Source: an uncultured Senegalimassilia sp. (GTDB lineage Bacteria > Actinomycetota > Coriobacteriia > Coriobacteriales > Eggerthellaceae). From it: a stretch of 24,517 nucleotides of DNA. Where the stretch lies: assembly GCF_934632265.1 (NCBI RefSeq), contig NZ_CAKTYH010000015.1, positions 1 to 24,517 on the forward strand, written 5' to 3'. This document shows, piece after piece, positions 15,465 to 21,548 of this stretch. The translations under genes and the position numbers were made by a program. The number at the start of each line of letters is the position of its first letter. Position 1 is the stretch's first letter. The notes below the pieces were generated by a model. That model was given only the letters and a program-made list of their open reading frames with translations. It did no database searches and had not been told where the DNA came from.

Positions 15465-15494
15465 GCGAACGCGGCTCTATAATAAACCGTTCGC
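15465..15494 (+). promoter_or_regulatory. AGCS symporter promoter flanked by GCGAACG half-sites
   Basis: A perfect TATAAT (15478-15483) lies 51 bases before the symporter ATG. It is bracketed by GCGAACG (15465-15471) and the inverted CGTTCGC (15488-15494), and a third half-site GCGAACGGT lies at 15372-15380. The layout suggests a repressor site over the -10 box. Just downstream GTCCC-TAAA-GGGAC (15495-15508) forms a small hairpin in the leader. Confidence 0.45.
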
Positions 15495-15534
15495 GTCCCT
15501 AAAGGGACTCATCTTTAAGGCTACGAGGTTTTGC

Positions 15535-16974
15535 ATGGACTACATCGAAGTGCTCGACAGCATAGACGCCGCCGTTTGGGGGCCGCCTATGATCATCTTG
15601 CTGCTGGGCTGCCACATCTACACCACCATCCGCACCAAGGGCATCCAGCGCAAACTGCCGCTGGCCCTGAAGCTTTCCGTCACGAAGGACAACGGGGCGC
15701 AGGGCGACGTCAGCAACTTCGGCGCTATGGCAACCTCGCTTGCCTCCACGCTGGGAACGGGCTCGATCGTCGGCGTGGCCACGGCGGTGCTCTCCGGCGG
15801 ACCGGGCGCGGTGCTGTGGATGTGGCTTACCGGCATTCTGGGCATGGCCACGAAGTACACCGAGGTCTATGCGGCCATGAAGTACCGCGTGAAGGACCGC
15901 CAAGGCCACATGATGGGCGGCGCCATGCACGTGTGGGAGCAGCGCTACAAGCGCGCCGACGGCACCGTGCCGTGGTGGGCGAAGTTCATGGCCATCTGGT
16001 TCGCCGTCATGGCGTGCTTCACCATCTTCGGCGTCGGCTCGGCAGTGCAGACCAGCGCCATCACCTCGGTTGCGCAGGCCAACTTCGGCGTGGAACCCTG
16101 GATCGTTTCCGCCATCGTGTGCGGCAGCGCCCTGCTCATCATCATGGGCGGTTTGGGAACCATCTCCAACATCTGCGAGAAGCTCGTGCCCATCATGGGC
16201 TTCGCGTACATCCTGGGCTGCGTCTACATCCTCGTTTGCAACTGGGCGTTCATCGGCGAGTCGTTCATGCTGATCTTCGAATGCGCCTTCACCCCTCGCG
16301 CGGCCTTTGGCGGCGCGGTGGGCAGCGGCATCATCGTGGCGCTGCAGTTCGGCTGCGCGCGCGGCCTGTTCTCCAACGAGGCGGGCCTGGGCACGGCTCC
16401 GCTCATCAGCGCCGCCGCCGAGTCGAAAAACCCCGCGCGCCAGGCGCTTGTGGCCATGACCGGTCCGTTTTGGTGCACGGTGGTCATCTGCTTTGTGACC
16501 GCCTTGGTCATCGTCTCGTCGCTGTGTGCGCACCCCACGCTCATCCAGGACGCAGGCGTCACCAATGGCGCCACGCTTGCCAACGCCGTGTTCGCCACCA
16601 TCCCCTACGTGGGCGCGCCCATCCTCATGCTGGGCATCCTGTGCTTCGCCTATTCCACCATCATCGGCTGGAGCTACTACGGCGAACGCGTTACCCTGTA
16701 CCTGTTCGGCCGCCGCTGGGTGCCGCTGTACCTGGGCTTCTACATCTGCATGGGCTTTTTGGGCGGCGTGGGCGTCGGCGATGTGGCCTGGACGGCAACC
16801 GACATCTCCAACGCGCTCATGGCGCTGCCCAACATCCTCATGGTGCTGCTGTGCGCGGGCATGGTGGGCAAGGAGACGCAGCATTACGTCTACGACGGCA
16901 ACATCGACGAAGAGCTGCGCGTCGACATCCACGAGCTGCCCGAGAAAAGCGTCTTCACCCGCAAGAAGGCGTAG
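15535..16974 (+). CDS. AGCS-family alanine/glycine:cation (sodium) symporter
   Basis: A 479-residue polytopic inner-membrane transporter that takes up alanine, glycine or D-alanine with sodium or protons. The diagnostic AGCS block is present early: NFGAMATSLASTLGTGSIVGVATAVLSGGPGAVLWMWLTG, followed by GMATKYTEVYAAMKYR and, later, RGLFSNEAGLGTAPL and YSTIIGWSYYGE. About ten to eleven hydrophobic segments are visible. Family members run 440-500 residues, so the length is normal. The ATG at 15535 follows GAGG at a spacing of six bases. It is divergent from the riboflavin operon and monocistronic, with a terminator at 17021-17057. The exact amino acid cannot be told from the sequence. Confidence 0.94.
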   Translation: MDYIEVLDSIDAAVWGPPMIILLLGCHIYTTIRTKGIQRKLPLALKLSVTKDNGAQGDVSNFGAMATSLASTLGTGSIVGVATAVLSGGPGAVLWMWLTGILGMATKYTEVYAAMKYRVKDRQGHMMGGAMHVWEQRYKRADGTVPWWAKFMAIWFAVMACFTIFGVGSAVQTSAITSVAQANFGVEPWIVSAIVCGSALLIIMGGLGTISNICEKLVPIMGFAYILGCVYILVCNWAFIGESFMLIFECAFTPRAAFGGAVGSGIIVALQFGCARGLFSNEAGLGTAPLISAAAESKNPARQALVAMTGPFWCTVVICFVTALVIVSSLCAHPTLIQDAGVTNGATLANAVFATIPYVGAPILMLGILCFAYSTIIGWSYYGERVTLYLFGRRWVPLYLGFYICMGFLGGVGVGDVAWTATDISNALMALPNILMVLLCAGMVGKETQHYVYDGNIDEELRVDIHELPEKSVFTRKKA

Positions 16975-16982
16975 GGGTTCGC

Positions 16983-17010
16983 GAACAGGGGACAGGAACC
17001 TGTTCACGTT
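16983..17010 (+). repeat. Palindromic GAACAGGGGACAGG repeat, copy 1
   Basis: First of three 28-base copies in the 338-base spacer between the symporter and the next gene, starting nine bases after the symporter stop. GAACAGG and CCTGTTC form the stem. It differs from copy 2 at three positions. Confidence 0.8.
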
Positions 17011-17020
17011 GAGAATGCTT

Positions 17021-17057
17021 CGCAAGCCGGTCGCTTTTGCGGCCGGCTTGTTGTATT
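17021..17057 (+). terminator. Terminator of the AGCS symporter gene
   Basis: CAAGCCGG (17023-17030) pairs with CCGGCTTG (17043-17050) around a TCGCTTTTGCGG loop region and is followed by TTGTATT. It lies between repeat copies 1 and 2. Confidence 0.7.
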
Positions 17058-17082
17058 CAGGGGCTTTTGCGGTGTCCGTTGT

Positions 17083-17110
17083 GAACAGGGGACAGGCACC
17101 CGTTCGCGTT
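17083..17110 (+). repeat. Palindromic GAACAGGGGACAGG repeat, copy 2
   Basis: Second 28-base copy, exactly 100 bases after copy 1. Its right arm reads CACCCGTTCGCGTT. Confidence 0.8.
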
Positions 17111-17200
17111 GGTCGCAAACTTGTGCGCTTGCTGTTCAGGGAGCGCTTTGCAAGTCGAATAGGGAAGGAAGCGGAGCGGTTGCCTCTTCGGCAATCCTGT

Positions 17201-17228
17201 GAACAGGGGACTGCCCCCTGTTCAAGTT
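17201..17228 (+). repeat. Palindromic GAACAGGGGAC repeat, copy 3
   Basis: Third copy, 118 bases after copy 2. It is the most symmetrical: GAACAGGGG and CCCCTGTTC form a perfect 9-bp stem around ACTGC. No gene is seen between copies 2 and 3. Confidence 0.8.
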
Positions 17229-17299
17229 AGCGCCGTGCGTGCAATGCGAGCATCCCTTGAAGTGCGGGCTTGCGCGGCGCCGGCATGTGGGCTTCGCCT

Positions 17300-17305
17300 T
17301 ATAAT
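17300..17305 (+). promoter_or_regulatory. -10 box immediately before the HI0933-like gene
   Basis: A perfect TATAAT ends seven bases before the ATG at 17313. A normal start site would therefore fall at or next to the first base of the start codon, implying a leaderless mRNA. No good -35 box is visible at 17 bases. Confidence 0.45.
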
Positions 17306-17312
17306 GGCAGGC

Positions 17313-18815
17313 ATGGAAACTATCGCAATCATAGGTGGCGGTGCATCGGGCCTGATGGCGGCTGTGGAGGCATCGCTTGCGCTGCGCCAAGCTGGCGCTG
17401 TGGCGCACGTGGCCCTGTTCGAGGCCGACCCCGAGCGCATTGGGCGCTCTATCCTGGCAACCGGCAATGGCCGCTGCAACATCTCAAACGCTTGCATCAG
17501 CGCTGACGCGTATCGCAACCAGGCTTTCGTTGAGCAGGCGCTCATGCATCTGCAAGGCGCCTATGTCGCGGAACGTGGTAAAACCAGCATGCGAACCCTT
17601 GAGGCGAACCCTGTGCTCGAGCGTTTCGCCGATATGGGCCTCGTGACGCGCGAGGAGTCGGAGGGTCGGCTGTATCCCATGGCGAACAAGGCCACCAGCG
17701 TGCTGGATGTGCTGCGCTCCACTGCCGCCGAACTGGGCGTCGACGCGCAAACCGACAAGCGCGCCTTGCGCGTGGACGCGCCCGCCCCGGGCGGCGTGAG
17801 TTGTTTCAACATCCGCTTCGCCGATAAGACGATTGCGCATGCGGCCGTGGTCATCGTGGCCGTTGGCGGGCGTGCGGCAAGCGGCATTCAGCTGCCGGAG
17901 CCGCTGGCTTGCTCGGATATGCAGCTCGTTTTGGGGCCTTTGCGTGTCGACGCGCAAAGCGCGAAGCTCACGCGACAGCTCAACAACATCCGCGTACGCG
18001 GGACTGTGCATCTTGAACGTGGTGGGCAGCGTGTCGCAAGCGAGCGCGGCGAGCTGCTGTTCCGCGACTATGGGGTCTCGGGCGTGGCGGTGTTCATTCT
18101 GTCGCGTTTTGCGCAACCCGGTGATGACCTGGTCGTCGATTTCCTTCCCGACATCCCCTCGCAGGACATGGAGCGCTTCATGATGACGCGCCGCAAACGG
18201 ATGCAGAAGCTGCTGGGCGGCACGCTCACGCTCGATCGCTTCCTCGAGGGCCTGTTGCTTCCCGCGGTGTCCGCTGCGGCGCTGAGGCAGGTGGGCTTGC
18301 GGACCGGTGACCGGTTTACACAAGAGGTGGTTCCCCAGCTTTGCGGCATGCTCAAAGGCGTGCGTCTGACGGTGGAGGGCATCGGCGATGAACGCCAATG
18401 CCAGGTACGCCGCGGCGGCTTCTCTGTGGAGCGATTCAACCCCGCTACCTGCGAAGCGCTTGACGTGCCGGGCCTGTTCGTCACGGGAGAGGCGCTCGAC
18501 GTCGACGCGCCCTGCGGCGGCTTCAACCTGCATTGGGCCTGGTCAACCGGCATGCTCGCCGGTCGCGCAGTTGCCAGCCGCATACCAAGCGGGGAAGGTG
18601 ACGAGCGCGGTGGCTCTCGCGCAGAAGCCTCGAAGACGTCGAACGGTAAGCGGTCACCGTCTTACACCGGCACTTCATGTCCCTCCTCAGATGGTGCCCC
18701 TCGTTCCTCTTCTCGCGTGGGAAAACCGCACCACCCTCACCGTGGCGAGCGCAGCAAATCTCGCAACCAACGCGGCGGGAGCGCCGCCCGAAACGCCCGT
18801 CATCGCAATCGATAG
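17313..18815 (+). CDS. NAD(P)/FAD-dependent oxidoreductase, HI0933/BaiN family, with a 78-residue low-complexity tail
   Basis: A 500-residue cytosolic flavoprotein. The N terminus has the dinucleotide-binding motif IAIIGGGASGLMAA, followed by ATGNGRCNISN, the hallmark of the HI0933-like family. Later come LYPMANKATSVLDVLR, VGGRAAS and near the end FVTGEALDVDAPCGGFNLHWAWSTG, the second FAD contact. Family members include the BaiN bile-acid flavoprotein, but the substrate here cannot be assigned. The core ends near residue 422 (AGRAVAS), as in normal 400-420-residue relatives. The following 78 residues are Ser/Arg/Gly-rich and carry a dispersed repeat at 18645-18675. The start is uncertain: ATG 17304 overlaps the TATAAT box, and 17313 has only GCAGG before it. 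The stop lies 13 bases before the next gene's ATG, so the two flavoprotein genes probably form an operon. Confidence 0.9.
   Translation: METIAIIGGGASGLMAAVEASLALRQAGAVAHVALFEADPERIGRSILATGNGRCNISNACISADAYRNQAFVEQALMHLQGAYVAERGKTSMRTLEANPVLERFADMGLVTREESEGRLYPMANKATSVLDVLRSTAAELGVDAQTDKRALRVDAPAPGGVSCFNIRFADKTIAHAAVVIVAVGGRAASGIQLPEPLACSDMQLVLGPLRVDAQSAKLTRQLNNIRVRGTVHLERGGQRVASERGELLFRDYGVSGVAVFILSRFAQPGDDLVVDFLPDIPSQDMERFMMTRRKRMQKLLGGTLTLDRFLEGLLLPAVSAAALRQVGLRTGDRFTQEVVPQLCGMLKGVRLTVEGIGDERQCQVRRGGFSVERFNPATCEALDVPGLFVTGEALDVDAPCGGFNLHWAWSTGMLAGRAVASRIPSGEGDERGGSRAEASKTSNGKRSPSYTGTSCPSSDGAPRSSSRVGKPHHPHRGERSKSRNQRGGSAARNARHRNR
18645..18675 (+). repeat. Dispersed repeat, copy 3 (in the tail of the HI0933-like gene)
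   Basis: The core CGGTCACCGTCTTACACCGG (18651-18670) differs from 4713-4732 at one position. With the preceding GGTAAG it can form an imperfect hairpin against CTTACACC. Here the coding strand is the same as the repeat strand and it is read as GKRSPSYTG, whereas in queH the opposite strand is coding. Confidence 0.65.
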
Positions 18816-18828
18816 CTCGGAGGAAACC

Positions 18829-20661
18829 ATGCTTGAGATCTCAAACCTCGCCCTTCCGCTCGATGCTGGGCTCGAAGGCAAGCAAGCAGAAAAGCTCGTG
18901 CGTCGCGCGGCGGCCCGAGCGCTCAACATCCCGCCGAACGACATCACCCAGATTCGCCTGCTCAAACGCAGCGTCGACGCGCGCAAAAAGCACGATGTGC
19001 ACTTCGTCGCGACGCTCGGCGTCGAGCTGGTGGGCGGAGCCCAGGCCGAAGCCGCGGCCATCGAGGCCGCCGCGCACCGCAAAAGTGCGACGAACGTGAA
19101 GGCGCACCGTCCCTATGAGCCGCTGCAGGTTCCGCAGGTCGGCGATTCGCCTCAGGCGCAAAACGAGCCGCGCCCCATCGTGGTGGGCACCGGTCCGGCC
19201 GGCTTGTTCTGCGCGCTCTACCTGGCGCGCGCCGGTTTGCGCCCGCTCGTGGTCGAGCGCGGCGCAGCGGTTGACGAGCGCATGGCGGCGGTCGACGCTT
19301 TCAACGCCGGTGAGCCGCTTGACCCGCATACCAACATCCAGTACGGCGAAGGCGGGGCGGGAACGTTCTCAGACGGTAAGCTGACCACGAACATCAAAAG
19401 CCCCTGGGCGCAGCACGTCCTGCATCTGTTCGTGGAAGCGGGCGCGCCCGAGGAGATTCTCTGGCAGGCAAAACCCCACATCGGCACCGACCTGCTCGTG
19501 GACATCGTACGCAACATGCGCAAGCAAATCGAACAAGCCGGCGGCGAAGTGCGCTTCAACACCCAGCTCACAGCCCTGCATTTCGAAAACGGCTGCCTAG
19601 CCCAAGCCGAAATCACCAGATTTGCCGCCCAGTCCGAAACCGCCACAGAGATGATTCCTGCAAGCCGTCTTGTGCTGGCGTGCGGCCATTCCGCCCGCGA
19701 CACGTTCGAGCTCGTGCGCGATGCGGGTGTGCATATGGAGCAGAAGCCGTTCTCCGTGGGCGTGCGCATCGAGCATCCCCAGCAGCTCATCAACCGCTCG
19801 CAATACGGGAAGGCCGCCGACCATCCGGCGCTCGGCGCTGCCGACTACAAGCTGTCGATGCATTTGCGCCCGCAAAAGGGCCAAGAACAGGGCCGCGGCG
19901 TGTACACGTTCTGCATGTGCCCAGGTGGGGAAGTGGTGTGCGCCGCCAGCGAGCCGGAAGGCGTGGTGGTCAACGGCATGAGCCGTTTCGCGCGCGATGG
20001 GCAAAACGCCAACAGCGCGCTGCTGGTCGGCGTGGGCCCCGAGGATTTCGACGGCGAAGACCCGCTTGCGGGTATCAAACTGCAGCGTGAGATGGAGCGG
20101 GCTGCCTACCGAACCGCCATCGCCGCCGGCGGCGAGCCGTATCAGGCGCCCGCCCAAACCGTCGGTGACTTCCTGGCGCATCGCGCCGGCGACCAGAGCA
20201 AGCAGGTGAAGCCCACCTACGCGCGCGGCGTCGCATGGTGCGACCTGCACGAGTGCCTTCCGCCGTTCGTGGCGCGCGCCATGGAGCAGGCGCTTCCGCA
20301 GCTCGACCGTCGCTTGCACGGCTTCGCCGATCCGCAGGCGGTTCTCACCGGCGTGGAAACCCGCAGCTCAAGCCCCGTGCGAATCGTGCGCGGCAAGAAC
20401 ATGCAGGCCCAGCTGGCGGCAACGTCCGTTTCTGATTGCGCGCAGGCTGAGACCGGGCCTCAGGTTCAGACCCAGGTCCAGACGACTCCGGAATCCCCGG
20501 CAGCTAGCAACACGCGCCCCGCCGATGCCGCCGCGCCCGAGCCCGAAACCGGCCTCTACCCTTGCGGCGAGGGTGCGGGTTACGCGGGCGGTATCATGTC
20601 CGCCGCCTGCGACGGCCTGCGCGTGGCCAGCGCCCTGGTGGAAAGCCTGCGGCCCGAATAG
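18829..20661 (+). CDS. FAD-dependent dehydrogenase, COG2509 family
   Basis: A 610-residue cytosolic flavoprotein of the uncharacterised COG2509 dehydrogenases. The N-terminal domain (MLEISNLALPLDAG, then LLKRSVDARKKHDVHFVATL) is the family's RNA-binding-like alpha/beta preface. The FAD-binding motif PIVVGTGPAGLFCALYLARAG follows at about residues 117-138, then NIQYGEGGAGTFSDGKLTT. The C-terminal FAD contact is LYPCGEGAGYAGGIMSAACDG. Relatives are about 530 residues. The extra length includes a Gln/Thr/Pro/Ala-rich insert of about 45 residues between RGKNMQAQ and GLYPCGEG, which should loop out from the FAD domain. The ATG at 18829 has a strong GGAGG seven bases upstream. It is directly downstream of the HI0933-like gene. 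Confidence 0.92.
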   Translation: MLEISNLALPLDAGLEGKQAEKLVRRAAARALNIPPNDITQIRLLKRSVDARKKHDVHFVATLGVELVGGAQAEAAAIEAAAHRKSATNVKAHRPYEPLQVPQVGDSPQAQNEPRPIVVGTGPAGLFCALYLARAGLRPLVVERGAAVDERMAAVDAFNAGEPLDPHTNIQYGEGGAGTFSDGKLTTNIKSPWAQHVLHLFVEAGAPEEILWQAKPHIGTDLLVDIVRNMRKQIEQAGGEVRFNTQLTALHFENGCLAQAEITRFAAQSETATEMIPASRLVLACGHSARDTFELVRDAGVHMEQKPFSVGVRIEHPQQLINRSQYGKAADHPALGAADYKLSMHLRPQKGQEQGRGVYTFCMCPGGEVVCAASEPEGVVVNGMSRFARDGQNANSALLVGVGPEDFDGEDPLAGIKLQREMERAAYRTAIAAGGEPYQAPAQTVGDFLAHRAGDQSKQVKPTYARGVAWCDLHECLPPFVARAMEQALPQLDRRLHGFADPQAVLTGVETRSSSPVRIVRGKNMQAQLAATSVSDCAQAETGPQVQTQVQTTPESPAASNTRPADAAAPEPETGLYPCGEGAGYAGGIMSAACDGLRVASALVESLRPE

Positions 20662-20676
20662 GGAAGCGGCCACGAA

Positions 20677-20695
20677 AGCTGGCTCAGAACCAGCT
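20677..20695. terminator. Weak hairpin between convergent genes
   Basis: AGCTGG and CCAGCT enclose CTCAGAA, three bases before the end of the MGMT-family gene. There is no T-run. It is the only candidate for ending transcription of the flavoprotein operon here. Confidence 0.3.
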
Positions 20696-20697
20696 GC

Positions 20698-21114
20698 TCA
20701 TTCGCCCAGCTCAGCGGCCCAATCGAAATCGATCGGCGGCGCAGTCGGCCCCTCGGCCGCCGCGCCGCCGTCTGCATCCCCAGCGTTCCTACCATCCCAC
20801 TGGCAAGCCCGCATATCAACGCGTCCGTCGTCCAAAAACGTCACGCCCTCCGCGGCAAGCCGCGCCCGTTGCTCATCGGGCCCGCCGAACGCAAAACCCG
20901 GCGCAAGCGAACCGTCCTTGAACACCACGCGATGACAAGGAATCCCCGTCTGAGCCGCACAATCCCACGGATCGGGATTCCCATGCATGGCATACCCCAC
21001 GAACCGCGCCTTGCGAGGCTGCCCGATCAGCCGCGCGATCTGCCCATACGCCGCAACCTTCCCACGCGGCACCCGCCGCACCGCCTCATACACCCTGTCA
21101 TTGAATTCGCCCAT
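20698..21114 (-). CDS. MGMT-family protein (single methyltransferase domain, active-site Cys present)
   Basis: A 138-residue protein with the DNA-binding/active-site domain of O6-alkylguanine-DNA alkyltransferases and lacking their N-terminal domain. It shows VYEAVRRVPRGKVAAYGQIARLIG (recognition helix region), RKARFVGYAM (with the Arg finger candidate) and IPCHRVV with the acceptor Cys at residue 60. Alkyltransferase-like (ATL) proteins have Trp here, so this one could be catalytically active, though it has the short ATL/COG3695 architecture. The C-terminal 30 residues are Ala/Gly/Asp-rich and outside the fold. The ATG at 21114 follows GGAAGG; a TTG 18 bases upstream is a weaker alternative. 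It is convergent with the flavoprotein operon. Confidence 0.9.
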   Translation of the reverse strand: MGEFNDRVYEAVRRVPRGKVAAYGQIARLIGQPRKARFVGYAMHGNPDPWDCAAQTGIPCHRVVFKDGSLAPGFAFGGPDEQRARLAAEGVTFLDDGRVDMRACQWDGRNAGDADGGAAAEGPTAPPIDFDWAAELGE

Positions 21115-21286
21115 GCTTCGCCTTCCAATCAAACGCTGCGGCTATCGTGTCCGTTCCCGAACAATTATAAGCAGCGAATCGCACAGGCAGTGAACCCGAC
21201 CGGCTGCGCAAATCCCCCTATCTTGCAACCATGCGCGATTCCTTGCGGCACCTTGTCGAAAACTCGGCGAAATCCCAGTTCAGACG

Positions 21287-21295
21287 TGGTAAAAT
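21287..21295 (+). promoter_or_regulatory. Extended -10 promoter of the cobalamin-riboswitch transcript
   Basis: TGGTAAAAT is an extended -10 element (TGN plus TAAAAT). No good -35 box is present, which extended -10 promoters tolerate. It lies about 30 bases before the first helix of the riboswitch-like leader. Confidence 0.5.
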
Positions 21296-21325
21296 GACGT
21301 ATTCGAGAAATTGGCACAGATGGTT

Positions 21326-21470
21326 GCGCCGGGCACGGCGCGGGCGGCTAGGGAAGGGACTTGGCCGCTTGGGGGAATGCGGGTGCGAATCCCGCGCTCT
21401 ACCAGGGACCGTATGCGCCGATGAACGGGTTGGCGCCTGGCTTGAAGACAGGTTCGCCGGCAAGCACCGC
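21326..21470 (+). promoter_or_regulatory. Cobalamin riboswitch-like leader
   Basis: The leader contains GGGAATGCGGGTGCGAATCC, matching the conserved core of cobalamin aptamers (GGGAA, then GGTGnnAATCC in the P5 loop). P5 is GCGGG/CCCGC (21379-21383 with 21391-21395). Further stems are GCGGC/GCCGC (21344-21348 with 21364-21368) and GCGCC/GGCGC (21415-21419 with 21432-21436), followed by GAAGACAGGT, matching the AAGnCAGG block. The consensus CCCGCnACTGT is degenerate here (ACCAGGGACCGT), so the subclass is uncertain. The 434-base spacer 21115-21548 holds this element, its promoter and no gene. I see no clear terminator, so control may be at the ribosome-binding site. Confidence 0.75.
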
Positions 21471-21548
21471 CGCAGGCATGCGGGCCGTTCAAATGAGGCG
21501 AAGTCGGAATGCCCATCCATCGCACGAAGCCCTGGAAGAGAGGTTCCG

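Noticed and set aside
18301-18321. CCGGTGACCGGTTTACAC as a possible fourth copy of the queH repeat
   Set aside because: It matches the repeat core at only about 14 of 17 positions and lies within well-conserved enzyme sequence (RTGDRFTQEV), so it is probably chance.
21379-21403. A tRNA-like T arm and CCA (GCGGG-TGCGAAT-CCCGC followed by CTCTACCA)
   Set aside because: No matching 5' acceptor strand or anticodon arm lies upstream, and the loop and its surroundings fit the P5 region of a cobalamin aptamer better.
21231-21548. Open frame continuing 106 codons upstream of the DUF4430 protein
   Set aside because: It overlaps the riboswitch-like leader and has no signal-peptide or domain character; the ATG at 21549 has a good ribosome-binding site.
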